DNA of 8,806 nucleotides from an uncultured Anaerosacchariphilus sp. (GTDB lineage: Bacteria; Bacillota; Clostridia; Lachnospirales; Lachnospiraceae): positions 1-8,806 of the forward strand of contig CAKRTY010000048.1 in NCBI GenBank assembly GCA_934402125.1. The letters are read 5' to 3'. The first letter of the stretch is position 1. Every line of letters starts with the position of its first letter. A program made the translations under genes and the position numbers. Of the stretch, positions 1 through 5,364 are shown one piece after another. Below the pieces are notes generated by a model that saw nothing but the letters and a program-made list of their open reading frames with translations, ran no database searches and was not told the DNA's origin.

Positions 1-36
1 ACGCACTCTCACAATCCTACCCAATATTCGCATATC

Positions 37-58
37 GTGGGATTATCATCCCACTTTT
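37..58 (+). terminator. Short Rho-independent terminator-like hairpin
   Basis: GTGGGAT at 37-43 pairs perfectly with ATCCCAC at 48-54 across a four-base loop, and TTTT follows at 55-58. The stem is only 7 bp and the T run is short, so the signal is modest. It would end transcription of a + strand gene lying before the window. It could instead be one arm of the larger palindromic region that follows. Confidence 0.45.
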
Positions 59-130
59 ATGCTCATATCGGGGCGGGCCCTAAGGTCTTTCGCCCACCTA
101 TGAGCAAGCTCATGTGGGCTTAGACCTTTT
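59..130 (+). other. Nested palindromes with two exclusive folds (terminator, structured RNA or dispersed repeat)
   Basis: Fold B is one long imperfect hairpin: 82-88 (AAGGTCT) pairs with 122-128, 92-97 (GCCCAC) with 114-119, and 100-104 with 109-113, closing on a small loop and followed by TTTT at 127-130. Fold A uses the same bases differently: 61-67 (GCTCATA) pairs with 99-105 and 71-75 (GGGCG) with 91-95. The folds share 91-105 and cannot coexist. The probable asd promoter lies downstream, so this is more likely a 3' end or terminator of an upstream transcript, or a dispersed palindromic repeat, than an asd leader. It matches no riboswitch family that I recognise. The pairing is seen directly; any function is inferred. 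Confidence 0.5.
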
Positions 131-156
131 GACCCTGGCATCAAGACAAAAAGTAC

Positions 157-185
157 TTGCATTTTTTGCTAAATTGCGGTAGTAT
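157..185 (+). promoter_or_regulatory. Possible asd promoter
   Basis: TTGCAT at 157-162 is separated by 17 bases from TAGTAT at 180-185. The spacing is ideal but each hexamer matches the sigma-A consensus only partly. It would start transcription near 192 and leave a leader of about 48 bases, excluding the palindromes upstream. TTGACC at 129-134 is another possible -35, but no good -10 follows it at the right distance. Confidence 0.4.
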
Positions 186-223
186 TTTGAATTACAGACA
201 AATGTCCGTATGATAAAGACATA

Positions 224-247
224 GAGGAGAATATGAAAAATGAGTGA
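224..247 (+). promoter_or_regulatory. asd ribosome binding site with an overlapping five-codon start
   Basis: GAGGAGA at 224-230 is a strong Shine-Dalgarno sequence. The nearest ATG is at 233, not the asd ATG at 240. Reading from 233 gives a four-residue peptide (MKNE) ending at TGA 245-247, in another frame and overlapping the asd start. GGAG is 3 bases from ATG 233 and 10 bases from ATG 240, so neither spacing is ideal. An in-frame TGA at 234-236 rules out an upstream extension of asd, which fixes its start at 240. Whether the mini-frame is translated is unknown. Confidence 0.5.
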
Positions 248-1325
248 GAAGCTTAAGGTAGGTATCCTGGGCGGTACCGGAATGGTAGGACAGAGATTCA
301 TTTCTTTACTGGAGAATCACCCCTGGTTTGAGGTAGTAACCATCGCGGCCAGCGCAAGAAGCGCGGGAAAGAGATACGAGGACGCGGTAGGCGGCCGCTG
401 GAAGATGGACACTCCCATGCCGGAGGCCGTGAAGGACATCGTAGTCATGAATGTCAATGAGGTAGAGAAGGTAGCTGCGGGCGTGGATTTTGTATTCAGC
501 GCCGTAGATATGACCAAGGATGAGATCCGTGCCATCGAGGAAGCCTATGCGAAGACCGAGACGCCGGTAGTGTCCAACAACAGCGCGCACCGCTGGACGC
601 CGGACGTGCCCATGATCATCCCGGAGATCAATCCGGACCACACAGCGATCATCGAGAAGCAGAAGGAGCGCCTTGGCACCAAGAGAGGCTTCATCGCCGT
701 AAAACCCAACTGCTCCATTCAGTCCTATACCCCGGCCCTGAAGGCGTGGGAGGAGTTCGAGCCCTACGAGGTAGTGGCTACCACCTACCAGGCGATTTCC
801 GGAGCGGGCAAGACCTTCAAGGACTGGCCGGAAATGGTGGGAAATATCATTCCCTACATCGGCGGCGAGGAGGAGAAGAGCGAGAAGGAGCCCTTACGTG
901 TTCTGGGAACCTGTGAGGACGGCGAGATTAAGCTGGCAAAAGAGCCGGTTATCACCTGCCAGTGCATCCGTGTCCCGGTCCTGAACGGCCACACCGCGGC
1001 TGTATTTGTAAAATTCCGCAAGAAACCGACCAAGGAGCAGCTCATCGAGAAGCTGGAGAGCTTCCGCGGAGTACCCCAGGAGCTTGCGCTTCCCAGCGCG
1101 CCGAAGCAGTTTATCCAGTATATGACCGAGGATAACCGTCCCCAGGTAACGCTGGACGTGGACTATGAGAGAGGCATGGGCGTATCCATCGGAAGACTCC
1201 GTGAGGATACAGTCTATGACTGGAAGTTCGTCGGCCTGTCCCACAACACCGTCCGGGGCGCTGCAGGCGGAGCCGTACTCTGTGCGGAGCTTCTGAAGGC
1301 AAAGGGCTTTATCACAGCAAAATAA
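240..1325 (+). CDS. asd: Aspartate-semialdehyde dehydrogenase, archaeal/fungal type
   Basis: Reduces 4-phospho-L-aspartate to L-aspartate 4-semialdehyde with NADPH, the branch point to lysine/diaminopimelate, threonine and methionine; cytosolic. The 361-residue protein starts with the Rossmann motif GGTGMVGQR (residues 11-19). The catalytic cysteine is C158 in KPNCS, and the general-base histidine is H251 in VPVLNGHTA. The early ASARSAGKRY stretch and the KPNCSIQ context fit the archaeal/fungal subfamily (TIGR00978-like), not the usual proteobacterial enzyme; this assignment is from memory of the family. The length is normal and both domains appear complete. The start is fixed by an in-frame stop at 234-236. 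The next gene begins 5 bases after the stop with no terminator between, so the two are probably co-transcribed. Confidence 0.95.
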   Translation: MSEKLKVGILGGTGMVGQRFISLLENHPWFEVVTIAASARSAGKRYEDAVGGRWKMDTPMPEAVKDIVVMNVNEVEKVAAGVDFVFSAVDMTKDEIRAIEEAYAKTETPVVSNNSAHRWTPDVPMIIPEINPDHTAIIEKQKERLGTKRGFIAVKPNCSIQSYTPALKAWEEFEPYEVVATTYQAISGAGKTFKDWPEMVGNIIPYIGGEEEKSEKEPLRVLGTCEDGEIKLAKEPVITCQCIRVPVLNGHTAAVFVKFRKKPTKEQLIEKLESFRGVPQELALPSAPKQFIQYMTEDNRPQVTLDVDYERGMGVSIGRLREDTVYDWKFVGLSHNTVRGAAGGAVLCAELLKAKGFITAK

Positions 1326-1330
1326 GGTTT

Positions 1331-2155
1331 ATGAAATCGAATAAAAAAGGTGTAAAAATGGTCATTTCTGCCGCAGGAATGGCCATTTGCCTGTTATGCG
1401 GCGGATGCGCGGGGCAGAAAGTGCCCGATGCAGAGTGGAATATGGAAGATACGTTTGATGAAACGAGCGCTGAAACAGATAATTCGGACGTAGAGGAGAA
1501 TGCTTTGCAGGAGGCGGCAGCGTCCGGAGACGAAGCGAAAGCTGAAACGAAAGATGGAGATAAAGAGGCGGAGCTCGACGGAATGTTCACAGCCGAACCC
1601 ATTTCCGATGAAGTATTTGAGCGGATCAACGGTATTTCCTATGTGGAAAACGACAATATCGGCCGCGAGGATCTGCGTTACCTGCGCCTGCTTTACTGCG
1701 GCTTCGACGGGGAGACCCATGTGGGGGAAATGATTACGAACGCGCAGATAGCGGATGAAATTCTGGAGATTTTCCGGACGCTTTATGAAAATGACTATCC
1801 CATCGAAAAAATACAGCTGATTGACGAGTACGGCGGCGACGACGATCTGGCCGTGGCGGACAACAACACCTCCTGCTTCAATTACCGGGTGGTAGCAGGC
1901 AGCACAAAGCTGTCCAGGCACGCCCTCGGCATGGCCGTTGATATCAATCCCTTTTACAATCCTTATGTGACTTATCCGAACGGTGTGAAGCACAGTTCCC
2001 CGGAGGGAAGCGACATTTATGCGGATCGGAGCGCGGATTTTCCCTATAAGATAGGCGGAGAGGGAGATCTGTGCCTGCAGCTTTTTGACGCCCACGGTTT
2101 TACCTGGGGAGGACGCTGGAAAAGTGTGCAGGATTATCAGCATTTCCAGAAATAA
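1331..2155 (+). CDS. Secreted lipoprotein, M15-family D-Ala-D-Ala carboxypeptidase-like peptidase
   Basis: Predicted zinc peptidase acting on peptidoglycan stem peptides outside the membrane. The N-terminus has a lysine-rich start, a hydrophobic segment (residues 11-23) and a lipobox-like GGC with candidate lipidated C26. Residues 30-85 form an acidic, Glu/Asp/Ala-rich linker likely to be disordered. The catalytic part carries SRHALGMAVDINP, giving zinc ligands H197 and D204, and near the C-terminus WGGRW then DYQHF, giving catalytic D268 and ligand H271. This is the M15_4/VanY-like pattern. Whether it is a carboxypeptidase or an endopeptidase cannot be told. The ATG at 1331 has only a weak AAGG overlapping the asd stop. 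M10 at 1358 has a better-placed AAGG at 1347-1350, but starting there would remove the positively charged signal-peptide region, so 1331 is preferred. Likely in an operon with asd. Confidence 0.88.
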   Translation: MKSNKKGVKMVISAAGMAICLLCGGCAGQKVPDAEWNMEDTFDETSAETDNSDVEENALQEAAASGDEAKAETKDGDKEAELDGMFTAEPISDEVFERINGISYVENDNIGREDLRYLRLLYCGFDGETHVGEMITNAQIADEILEIFRTLYENDYPIEKIQLIDEYGGDDDLAVADNNTSCFNYRVVAGSTKLSRHALGMAVDINPFYNPYVTYPNGVKHSSPEGSDIYADRSADFPYKIGGEGDLCLQLFDAHGFTWGGRWKSVQDYQHFQK

Positions 2156-2263
2156 GAGGATTCCGGAGAAACTGGACATGGAAAAATCTTCCAGATACGG
2201 CAGAAAAAGCATTGACGGCAGAAGGAAAATTGTGCTATGCTTCAGGCAGCGGCTCCCGCTATC

Positions 2264-2280
2264 CGGAAACCTTCTTTCCG
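2264..2280 (+). terminator. Weak hairpin after the M15 gene
   Basis: CGGAAA at 2264-2269 pairs with TTTCCG at 2275-2280 over a five-base loop, followed by ATTTCCCC. The stem is 6 bp and there is no real T run. It is the best terminator candidate seen between the M15 gene and the recA promoter, but it is weak. The rest of 2156-2300 shows no convincing gene or signal. Confidence 0.2.
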
Positions 2281-2301
2281 ATTTCCCCAGATACAGATGA
2301 T

Positions 2302-2335
2302 TTTACTTGACAGAAGAGGAAAAATATAATAAGAT
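2302..2335 (+). promoter_or_regulatory. recA promoter, two overlapping solutions
   Basis: A perfect -35 TTGACA at 2307-2312 is followed after 17 bases by TAAGAT at 2330-2335. A perfect -10 TATAAT at 2325-2330 is preceded after 17 bases by TTTACT at 2302-2307. The perfect hexamers are only 12 bases apart and cannot be used together, so RNA polymerase could start about 5 bases apart. Either start lies just upstream of the LexA boxes, as expected for an SOS-repressed promoter. Confidence 0.65.
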
Positions 2336-2348
2336 AGTACCTGGAAAG

Positions 2349-2376
2349 CGAACAAATATTCGAAAACAGACGTTCG
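2349..2376 (+). promoter_or_regulatory. Two abutting LexA (DinR) SOS boxes before recA
   Basis: CGAACAAATATTCG at 2349-2362 matches the Gram-positive SOS consensus CGAAC-N4-GTTCG at 9 of 10 defined positions. Immediately after it, AAAACAGACGTTCG at 2363-2376 matches 8 of 10. TTCGAA is repeated exactly 14 bp apart (2359-2364 and 2373-2378). The pair lies between the promoter and the recA ribosome binding site, where bound LexA would block early transcription. The match is seen in the sequence; repression follows from the known role of LexA at recA in Firmicutes. Confidence 0.75.
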
Positions 2377-2416
2377 AAATAAAAGAATAAATCAGGTACG
2401 GAATAAAGGAGAAGCT

Positions 2417-3493
2417 ATGGCAAACGAAGAAAAACAGAAAGCATTGGAAGCAGCCCTGGCCCAGATTGAGAAGCAGTTTGGAAAGGGCTCCGTCATGAAG
2501 CTGGGAGACAAGGGCGCGAACATGCAGATTGAGACGATTCCCACCGGCTGCCTGAGCCTGGATCTGGCGCTGGGACTGGGCGGTATCCCCAAGGGACGAA
2601 TCATCGAGGTCTATGGCCCGGAGTCCAGTGGTAAGACCACCGTGGCCCTGCATATGGTAGCGGAGGTGCAGAAGCGGGGAGGCATTGCGGGCTTCATCGA
2701 CGCGGAGCACGCCCTGGATCCGGTGTACGCGAAGAATATCGGCGTAGATATCGACAATCTTTATATCTCCCAGCCGGATAACGGCGAGCAGGCGCTGGAG
2801 ATCGCGGAGACTATGGTGCGTTCCGGCGCAGTGGATATCATCATCGTGGACTCGGTAGCGGCCCTGGTTCCCAAGGCGGAGATCGAGGGCGATATGGGAG
2901 ATTCCCATGTGGGCCTGCAGGCGCGGCTGATGTCCCAGGCTTTAAGAAAGCTGACGGCTGTTATCAGCAAGTCCAACTGTACCGTGATCTTCATCAACCA
3001 GCTGCGTGAGAAGGTGGGCGTTATGTTCGGCAGCCCGGAGGTTACCACCGGCGGCCGTGCACTGAAGTTCTATTCCTCTATCCGTATGGACGTGCGCCGC
3101 ATCGAGACCCTGAAGCAGGGCGGCGAGATGGTGGGCAACCGTACCCGGATCCGTGTGGTGAAGAATAAGATCGCCCCGCCTTTTAAAGAAGCGGAATTTG
3201 ATATCATGTTCGGCGAGGGTATCTCCCGGGAGGGCGATATTCTGGATCTGGCGGCCAATACCGGCGTCATCAACAAGAGCGGAGCCTGGTATGCCTACGA
3301 GGGCGACAAGATTGGACAGGGCCGTGAGAACGCCAAGCAGTTCCTGAAGCAGAATCCGGAGATCTGCCGCGAGGTGGAGGAGAAGGTCCGGGAGGGCTTC
3401 GGACTGGACGGAGCTATGACCGAGGAAGAGAAGGAAGAAAAGGCCAAGAAGGAAAAGAACGATGCAGCAGGAAAGAAAAACGCAGCTGAGTAA
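2417..3493 (+). CDS. recA: Recombinase A
   Basis: ATP-dependent strand-exchange protein that forms filaments on single-stranded DNA, drives homologous recombination and triggers LexA self-cleavage. The 358-residue product is full length. It has Walker [10 protein letters not shown] (residues 67-75), [10 protein letters not shown] with the catalytic glutamate near residue 97, Walker B IIIVDS with D145, and the DNA-binding L2 region from [10 protein letters not shown] onward. The C-terminal tail is rich in Glu and Lys, as is common. The start is set by AAAGGAGA at 2405-2412, 5 bases after the GGAG core. The preceding promoter and paired LexA boxes indicate SOS control. The last 32 bases overlap recX, suggesting translational coupling. 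Nothing is missing or unusual in the protein. Confidence 0.98.
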   Translation: MANEEKQKALEAALAQIEKQFGKGSVMKLGDKGANMQIETIPTGCLSLDLALGLGGIPKGRIIEVYGPESSGKTTVALHMVAEVQKRGGIAGFIDAEHALDPVYAKNIGVDIDNLYISQPDNGEQALEIAETMVRSGAVDIIIVDSVAALVPKAEIEGDMGDSHVGLQARLMSQALRKLTAVISKSNCTVIFINQLREKVGVMFGSPEVTTGGRALKFYSSIRMDVRRIETLKQGGEMVGNRTRIRVVKNKIAPPFKEAEFDIMFGEGISREGDILDLAANTGVINKSGAWYAYEGDKIGQGRENAKQFLKQNPEICREVEEKVREGFGLDGAMTEEEKEEKAKKEKNDAAGKKNAAE

Positions 3494-3932
3494 TGATTTG
3501 AATAGGGCTAAACGCAGAGCGCTCCATATCCTGGAGCGCTCTGATCGTACAGAGCAGGAGTTACGTGACAAGCTTTCCAGAAACTATCTGCCGGAAATCG
3601 TGGACGCGGCAGTGGATTATGTGAAAAGCTATCATTATATCGACGACCACCGCTACGCTGTCAACTATCTGAACAGCAGAGGTAAAGTAAAGAGCAGCCG
3701 TCAGGTGGAGCAGGAGCTGCTGTATAAAAAAGGAATCTCCAAAGCCGTGCTGGAGGAAGCCCTTGAAGAAGCGGAGCCCCAGGACGAACGGGAGCAGATC
3801 CGCCGCTGGATGGAGAAGAAGCACATGGATCCGGCCAATGCGGCTCCGGAGGAAAAGAGACGGTTTTATCAGTTTCTGCTGCGGCGGGGCTTCCGCAGCT
3901 CCGATATCCTGGCAGAGCTGCGGGAGAGCTGA
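3462..3932 (+). CDS. recX: Regulatory protein RecX
   Basis: Binds RecA and modulates filament extension and activity. The 156-residue product has the RecX tandem three-helix layout: an N-terminal [15 protein letters not shown] block (the family's residues-rich R-S-E-L motif), then a [14 protein letters not shown] block typical of the central repeat, then a third helical repeat ending in [10 protein letters not shown]. Length is close to E. coli RecX (166 residues) and shorter than the B. subtilis form. The ATG at 3462 lies inside the end of recA, preceded by GGAAAAG within the recA coding sequence; an in-frame TTG at 3498 has no better ribosome binding site. A strong hairpin lies over codons 18-28. 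No clear terminator follows. Confidence 0.93.
   Translation: MQQERKTQLSNDLNRAKRRALHILERSDRTEQELRDKLSRNYLPEIVDAAVDYVKSYHYIDDHRYAVNYLNSRGKVKSSRQVEQELLYKKGISKAVLEEALEEAEPQDEREQIRRWMEKKHMDPANAAPEEKRRFYQFLLRRGFRSSDILAELRES
3515..3543 (+). promoter_or_regulatory. Perfect 12-bp hairpin at the recA/recX junction
   Basis: Bases 3515-3526 (CAGAGCGCTCCA) are the exact reverse complement of 3532-3543, with a five-base loop TATCC. It lies 22 bases after the recA stop and inside recX. No T run follows, so it is not a classic terminator. It could stabilise the recA 3' end, be a processing site, or slow recX translation. E. coli has a partial terminator between these genes, so a level-setting role is plausible, but that is inference. 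Confidence 0.6.
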
Positions 3933-4018
3933 CAATCCCGTTGGTATCCGAATGTGGTGTGGAATGGTAAACATGCATAATGTGGAGTGATCCGCAGGCG
4001 CAAAGCGTTAAATATGTG

Positions 4019-4046
4019 TTGAAAACAGCAATAAGAATACTAATAT
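4019..4046 (+). promoter_or_regulatory. Possible second, upstream promoter of the surface protein
   Basis: TTGAAA at 4019-4024 is followed after 16 bases by TAATAT at 4041-4046. GTTGAAAA occurs at 4018-4025 and again at 4051-4058, exactly 33 bp apart, so this resembles a weaker copy of the promoter that follows. The surrounding DNA is very AT-rich, which raises the chance of a false match. Confidence 0.3.
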
Positions 4047-4051
4047 AACAG

Positions 4052-4080
4052 TTGAAAAGCATAATACAATCCGATATAAT
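4052..4080 (+). promoter_or_regulatory. Promoter of the surface protein gene
   Basis: TTGAAA at 4052-4057 and TATAAT at 4075-4080 are separated by 17 bases, a near-consensus sigma-A promoter (11 of 12 positions). Transcription would start near 4087, giving a leader of about 75 bases that is A-rich and poor in G and T. It makes the surface protein gene independent of recA-recX, even though no clear terminator follows recX. Confidence 0.7.
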
Positions 4081-4158
4081 ATAGAACTAGAACAAAACGA
4101 ACGAATATAAACCAACGAAAAACCACAGAAAAACATTCGGAATATTACACGGGAGAGA

Positions 4159-5364
4159 ATGATGAAAACGATATGGAAGAAGAAAAGTATATTTCTTCTG
4201 GCGCTTGCCGTCCTTCTGGTCAGTAAGCTGCCCAGGCCGTATCTGAGAGTAGCGGCTGAACAGGAAGAAATCAGTGCCGAGGAGACGGTCACAGAGCCGC
4301 TGGATGTGTCCTCTAAGGTTACGGAGGTGAAAATCTCTTATAAGTCCGGGGATTCATGGATAGAGATCACAGAAACCACCAAGGACATCCCTGCGGACGC
4401 AACACTGAAAATCTCTATGACATACGCTGAACACGATGTGGCTGAGGTAATAGCACACGGAAGGCAGCTTCAATACAAGTGCCCGGATTTTTTAAAGAAT
4501 CTGCGGGTGGAACATAATGAGATAAAGGATAGTGAAAGTGGAATAATCGGAAGCTATGCGGCCGATGAAACCAACAGAAGAATCCTGCTGACCTTTGACG
4601 AGACGTTTCTGCAGCAGGAACAGGAAGGACATCACACGCTTTACGGATCATTCACCTTTTTTGCGGAAGCAGATCCGGAAAAGATAAAGGATAATTCTGA
4701 TCAGGAACTGACAGCAGGCAGTGTGACCGTAAAGCTTCCCTTTGAAAAAGACAGTTCCGCCAGACTGGGAGAACTGAAGCTGGAGAAAACGTCCGGCAGC
4801 TTTGTTACAGATGGGACGGGGGCGTCCTATCTGGAATATACCTTAAAGGTGACCGCCGGTGATACGCCTATGCCTGAGGTAAAGGTAACGGATCAGTTTA
4901 AGGCAAACAGAGATTATATCGAAAGCTATGTCGGAGTGACGGGCACTTCGGCACCGGCAGGGACGGATCCGACAGCTTGTCCCCATGAGAAGGGAGTACA
5001 GGCAGGGGCTGGAAGCGTATATCTGGGCGCTGCCATTACGACAGAAAATCCCATTCCGGAAGCGGCAGGAAGCGCTTACACAGCTCCGGGCGTCCGGGTG
5101 TGGAACGTAGGAAATATGGCTGCACACGAAACCAGGGAGCTGGTTTACCGGGTGCGTCTGAAGGAGACCTATACAGGATCCTGGAACAAAGGGGAGATTC
5201 GGAATCAGGCGTCCTCCTATGCAAAAGGATATCCCCATGAAAGCAAAGAGACCAGCTTTGAGCCCCATGCGAATGTGACTACCAAAAAAACGGCCGGGAT
5301 TTATGAGCCGGACGATACCGGGGGGGGGTATTATCACCTACCAGGTGACGCTCCATGCGGATGA
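4159..5364 (+). CDS. Secreted surface adhesin, N-terminal part as read (frameshifted at G9)
   Basis: Signal peptide and first domains of a large cell-surface protein; the specific ligand is unknown. Residues 1-20 have a Lys-rich start and a strongly hydrophobic stretch, with probable cleavage after VAA near residue 33. Residues 40-200 form a beta-rich region resembling adhesin N-terminal domains. Residues 205-374 are a DUF11/isopeptide-domain-like module beginning LKLEKTSG. A second such module begins at about 375 (KKTAGIYEPDD) and is interrupted at residues 388-390 by the G9 run, after which the frame reads 11 aberrant residues to TGA 5362-5364. The ribosome binding site GGGAG at 4151-4155 is closer to normal spacing for the second ATG at 4162, so the true protein may begin there, one residue shorter. 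A product ending here would be secreted but lack any visible wall anchor. Confidence 0.8.
   Translation: MMKTIWKKKSIFLLALAVLLVSKLPRPYLRVAAEQEEISAEETVTEPLDVSSKVTEVKISYKSGDSWIEITETTKDIPADATLKISMTYAEHDVAEVIAHGRQLQYKCPDFLKNLRVEHNEIKDSESGIIGSYAADETNRRILLTFDETFLQQEQEGHHTLYGSFTFFAEADPEKIKDNSDQELTAGSVTVKLPFEKDSSARLGELKLEKTSGSFVTDGTGASYLEYTLKVTAGDTPMPEVKVTDQFKANRDYIESYVGVTGTSAPAGTDPTACPHEKGVQAGAGSVYLGAAITTENPIPEAAGSAYTAPGVRVWNVGNMAAHETRELVYRVRLKETYTGSWNKGEIRNQASSYAKGYPHESKETSFEPHANVTTKKTAGIYEPDDTGGGYYHLPGDAPCG
5320..5328 (+). repeat. Poly-G tract of nine, frame-breaking and possibly phase-variable
   Basis: Nine consecutive G follow the ACC threonine codon at 5317-5319. With nine, translation leaves the frame and stops at 5364. 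With eight, it reads Thr-Gly-Gly-Gly-Ile-Ile-Thr-Tyr and stays open to the window end. The restored residues align with the start of the preceding similar module, supporting eight as the functional state. Long G runs are slippage-prone in replication and error-prone in sequencing, so a real switch and an artefact are both possible. Confidence 0.7.

Noticed and set aside
59..130. Lysine riboswitch controlling asd
   Set aside because: The conserved lysine-aptamer core motifs are not recognisable, and the likely asd promoter is downstream of the structured region.
1394..2212. 272-residue open frame on the minus strand
   Set aside because: It lies opposite the M15 gene, whose catalytic motifs are clear; the antisense product has no recognisable domain, and such frames arise from codon bias.
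2178..2300. A 40-residue basic peptide frame starting at ATG 2178 with GGAGA 8 bases upstream
   Set aside because: The frame is also open upstream into the M15 gene, the product resembles nothing known, and it runs up against the recA promoter. Too weak to call a gene, though conservation would change that.
2048..2310. Another + strand reading between the M15 gene and recA, ending near 2309 with a plausible-looking composition
   Set aside because: It contains no ATG with a ribosome binding site and is broken by stops within the M15 gene; probably chance.
2303..3571. Minus-strand open frames of 201 and 209 residues opposite recA
   Set aside because: They are antisense to an unambiguous recA and have no recognisable features.
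3763..3990. 75-residue + strand frame overlapping the end of recX
   Set aside because: Out of frame with a well-supported recX and without recognisable features.
3933..4018. A terminator after recX
   Set aside because: Only stems of 3-4 bp were found and no T run, so none is supported.
4098..4111. CGAAC resembling a LexA half-site in the adhesin leader
   Set aside because: The matching GTTCG half is absent, so it does not form an SOS box.
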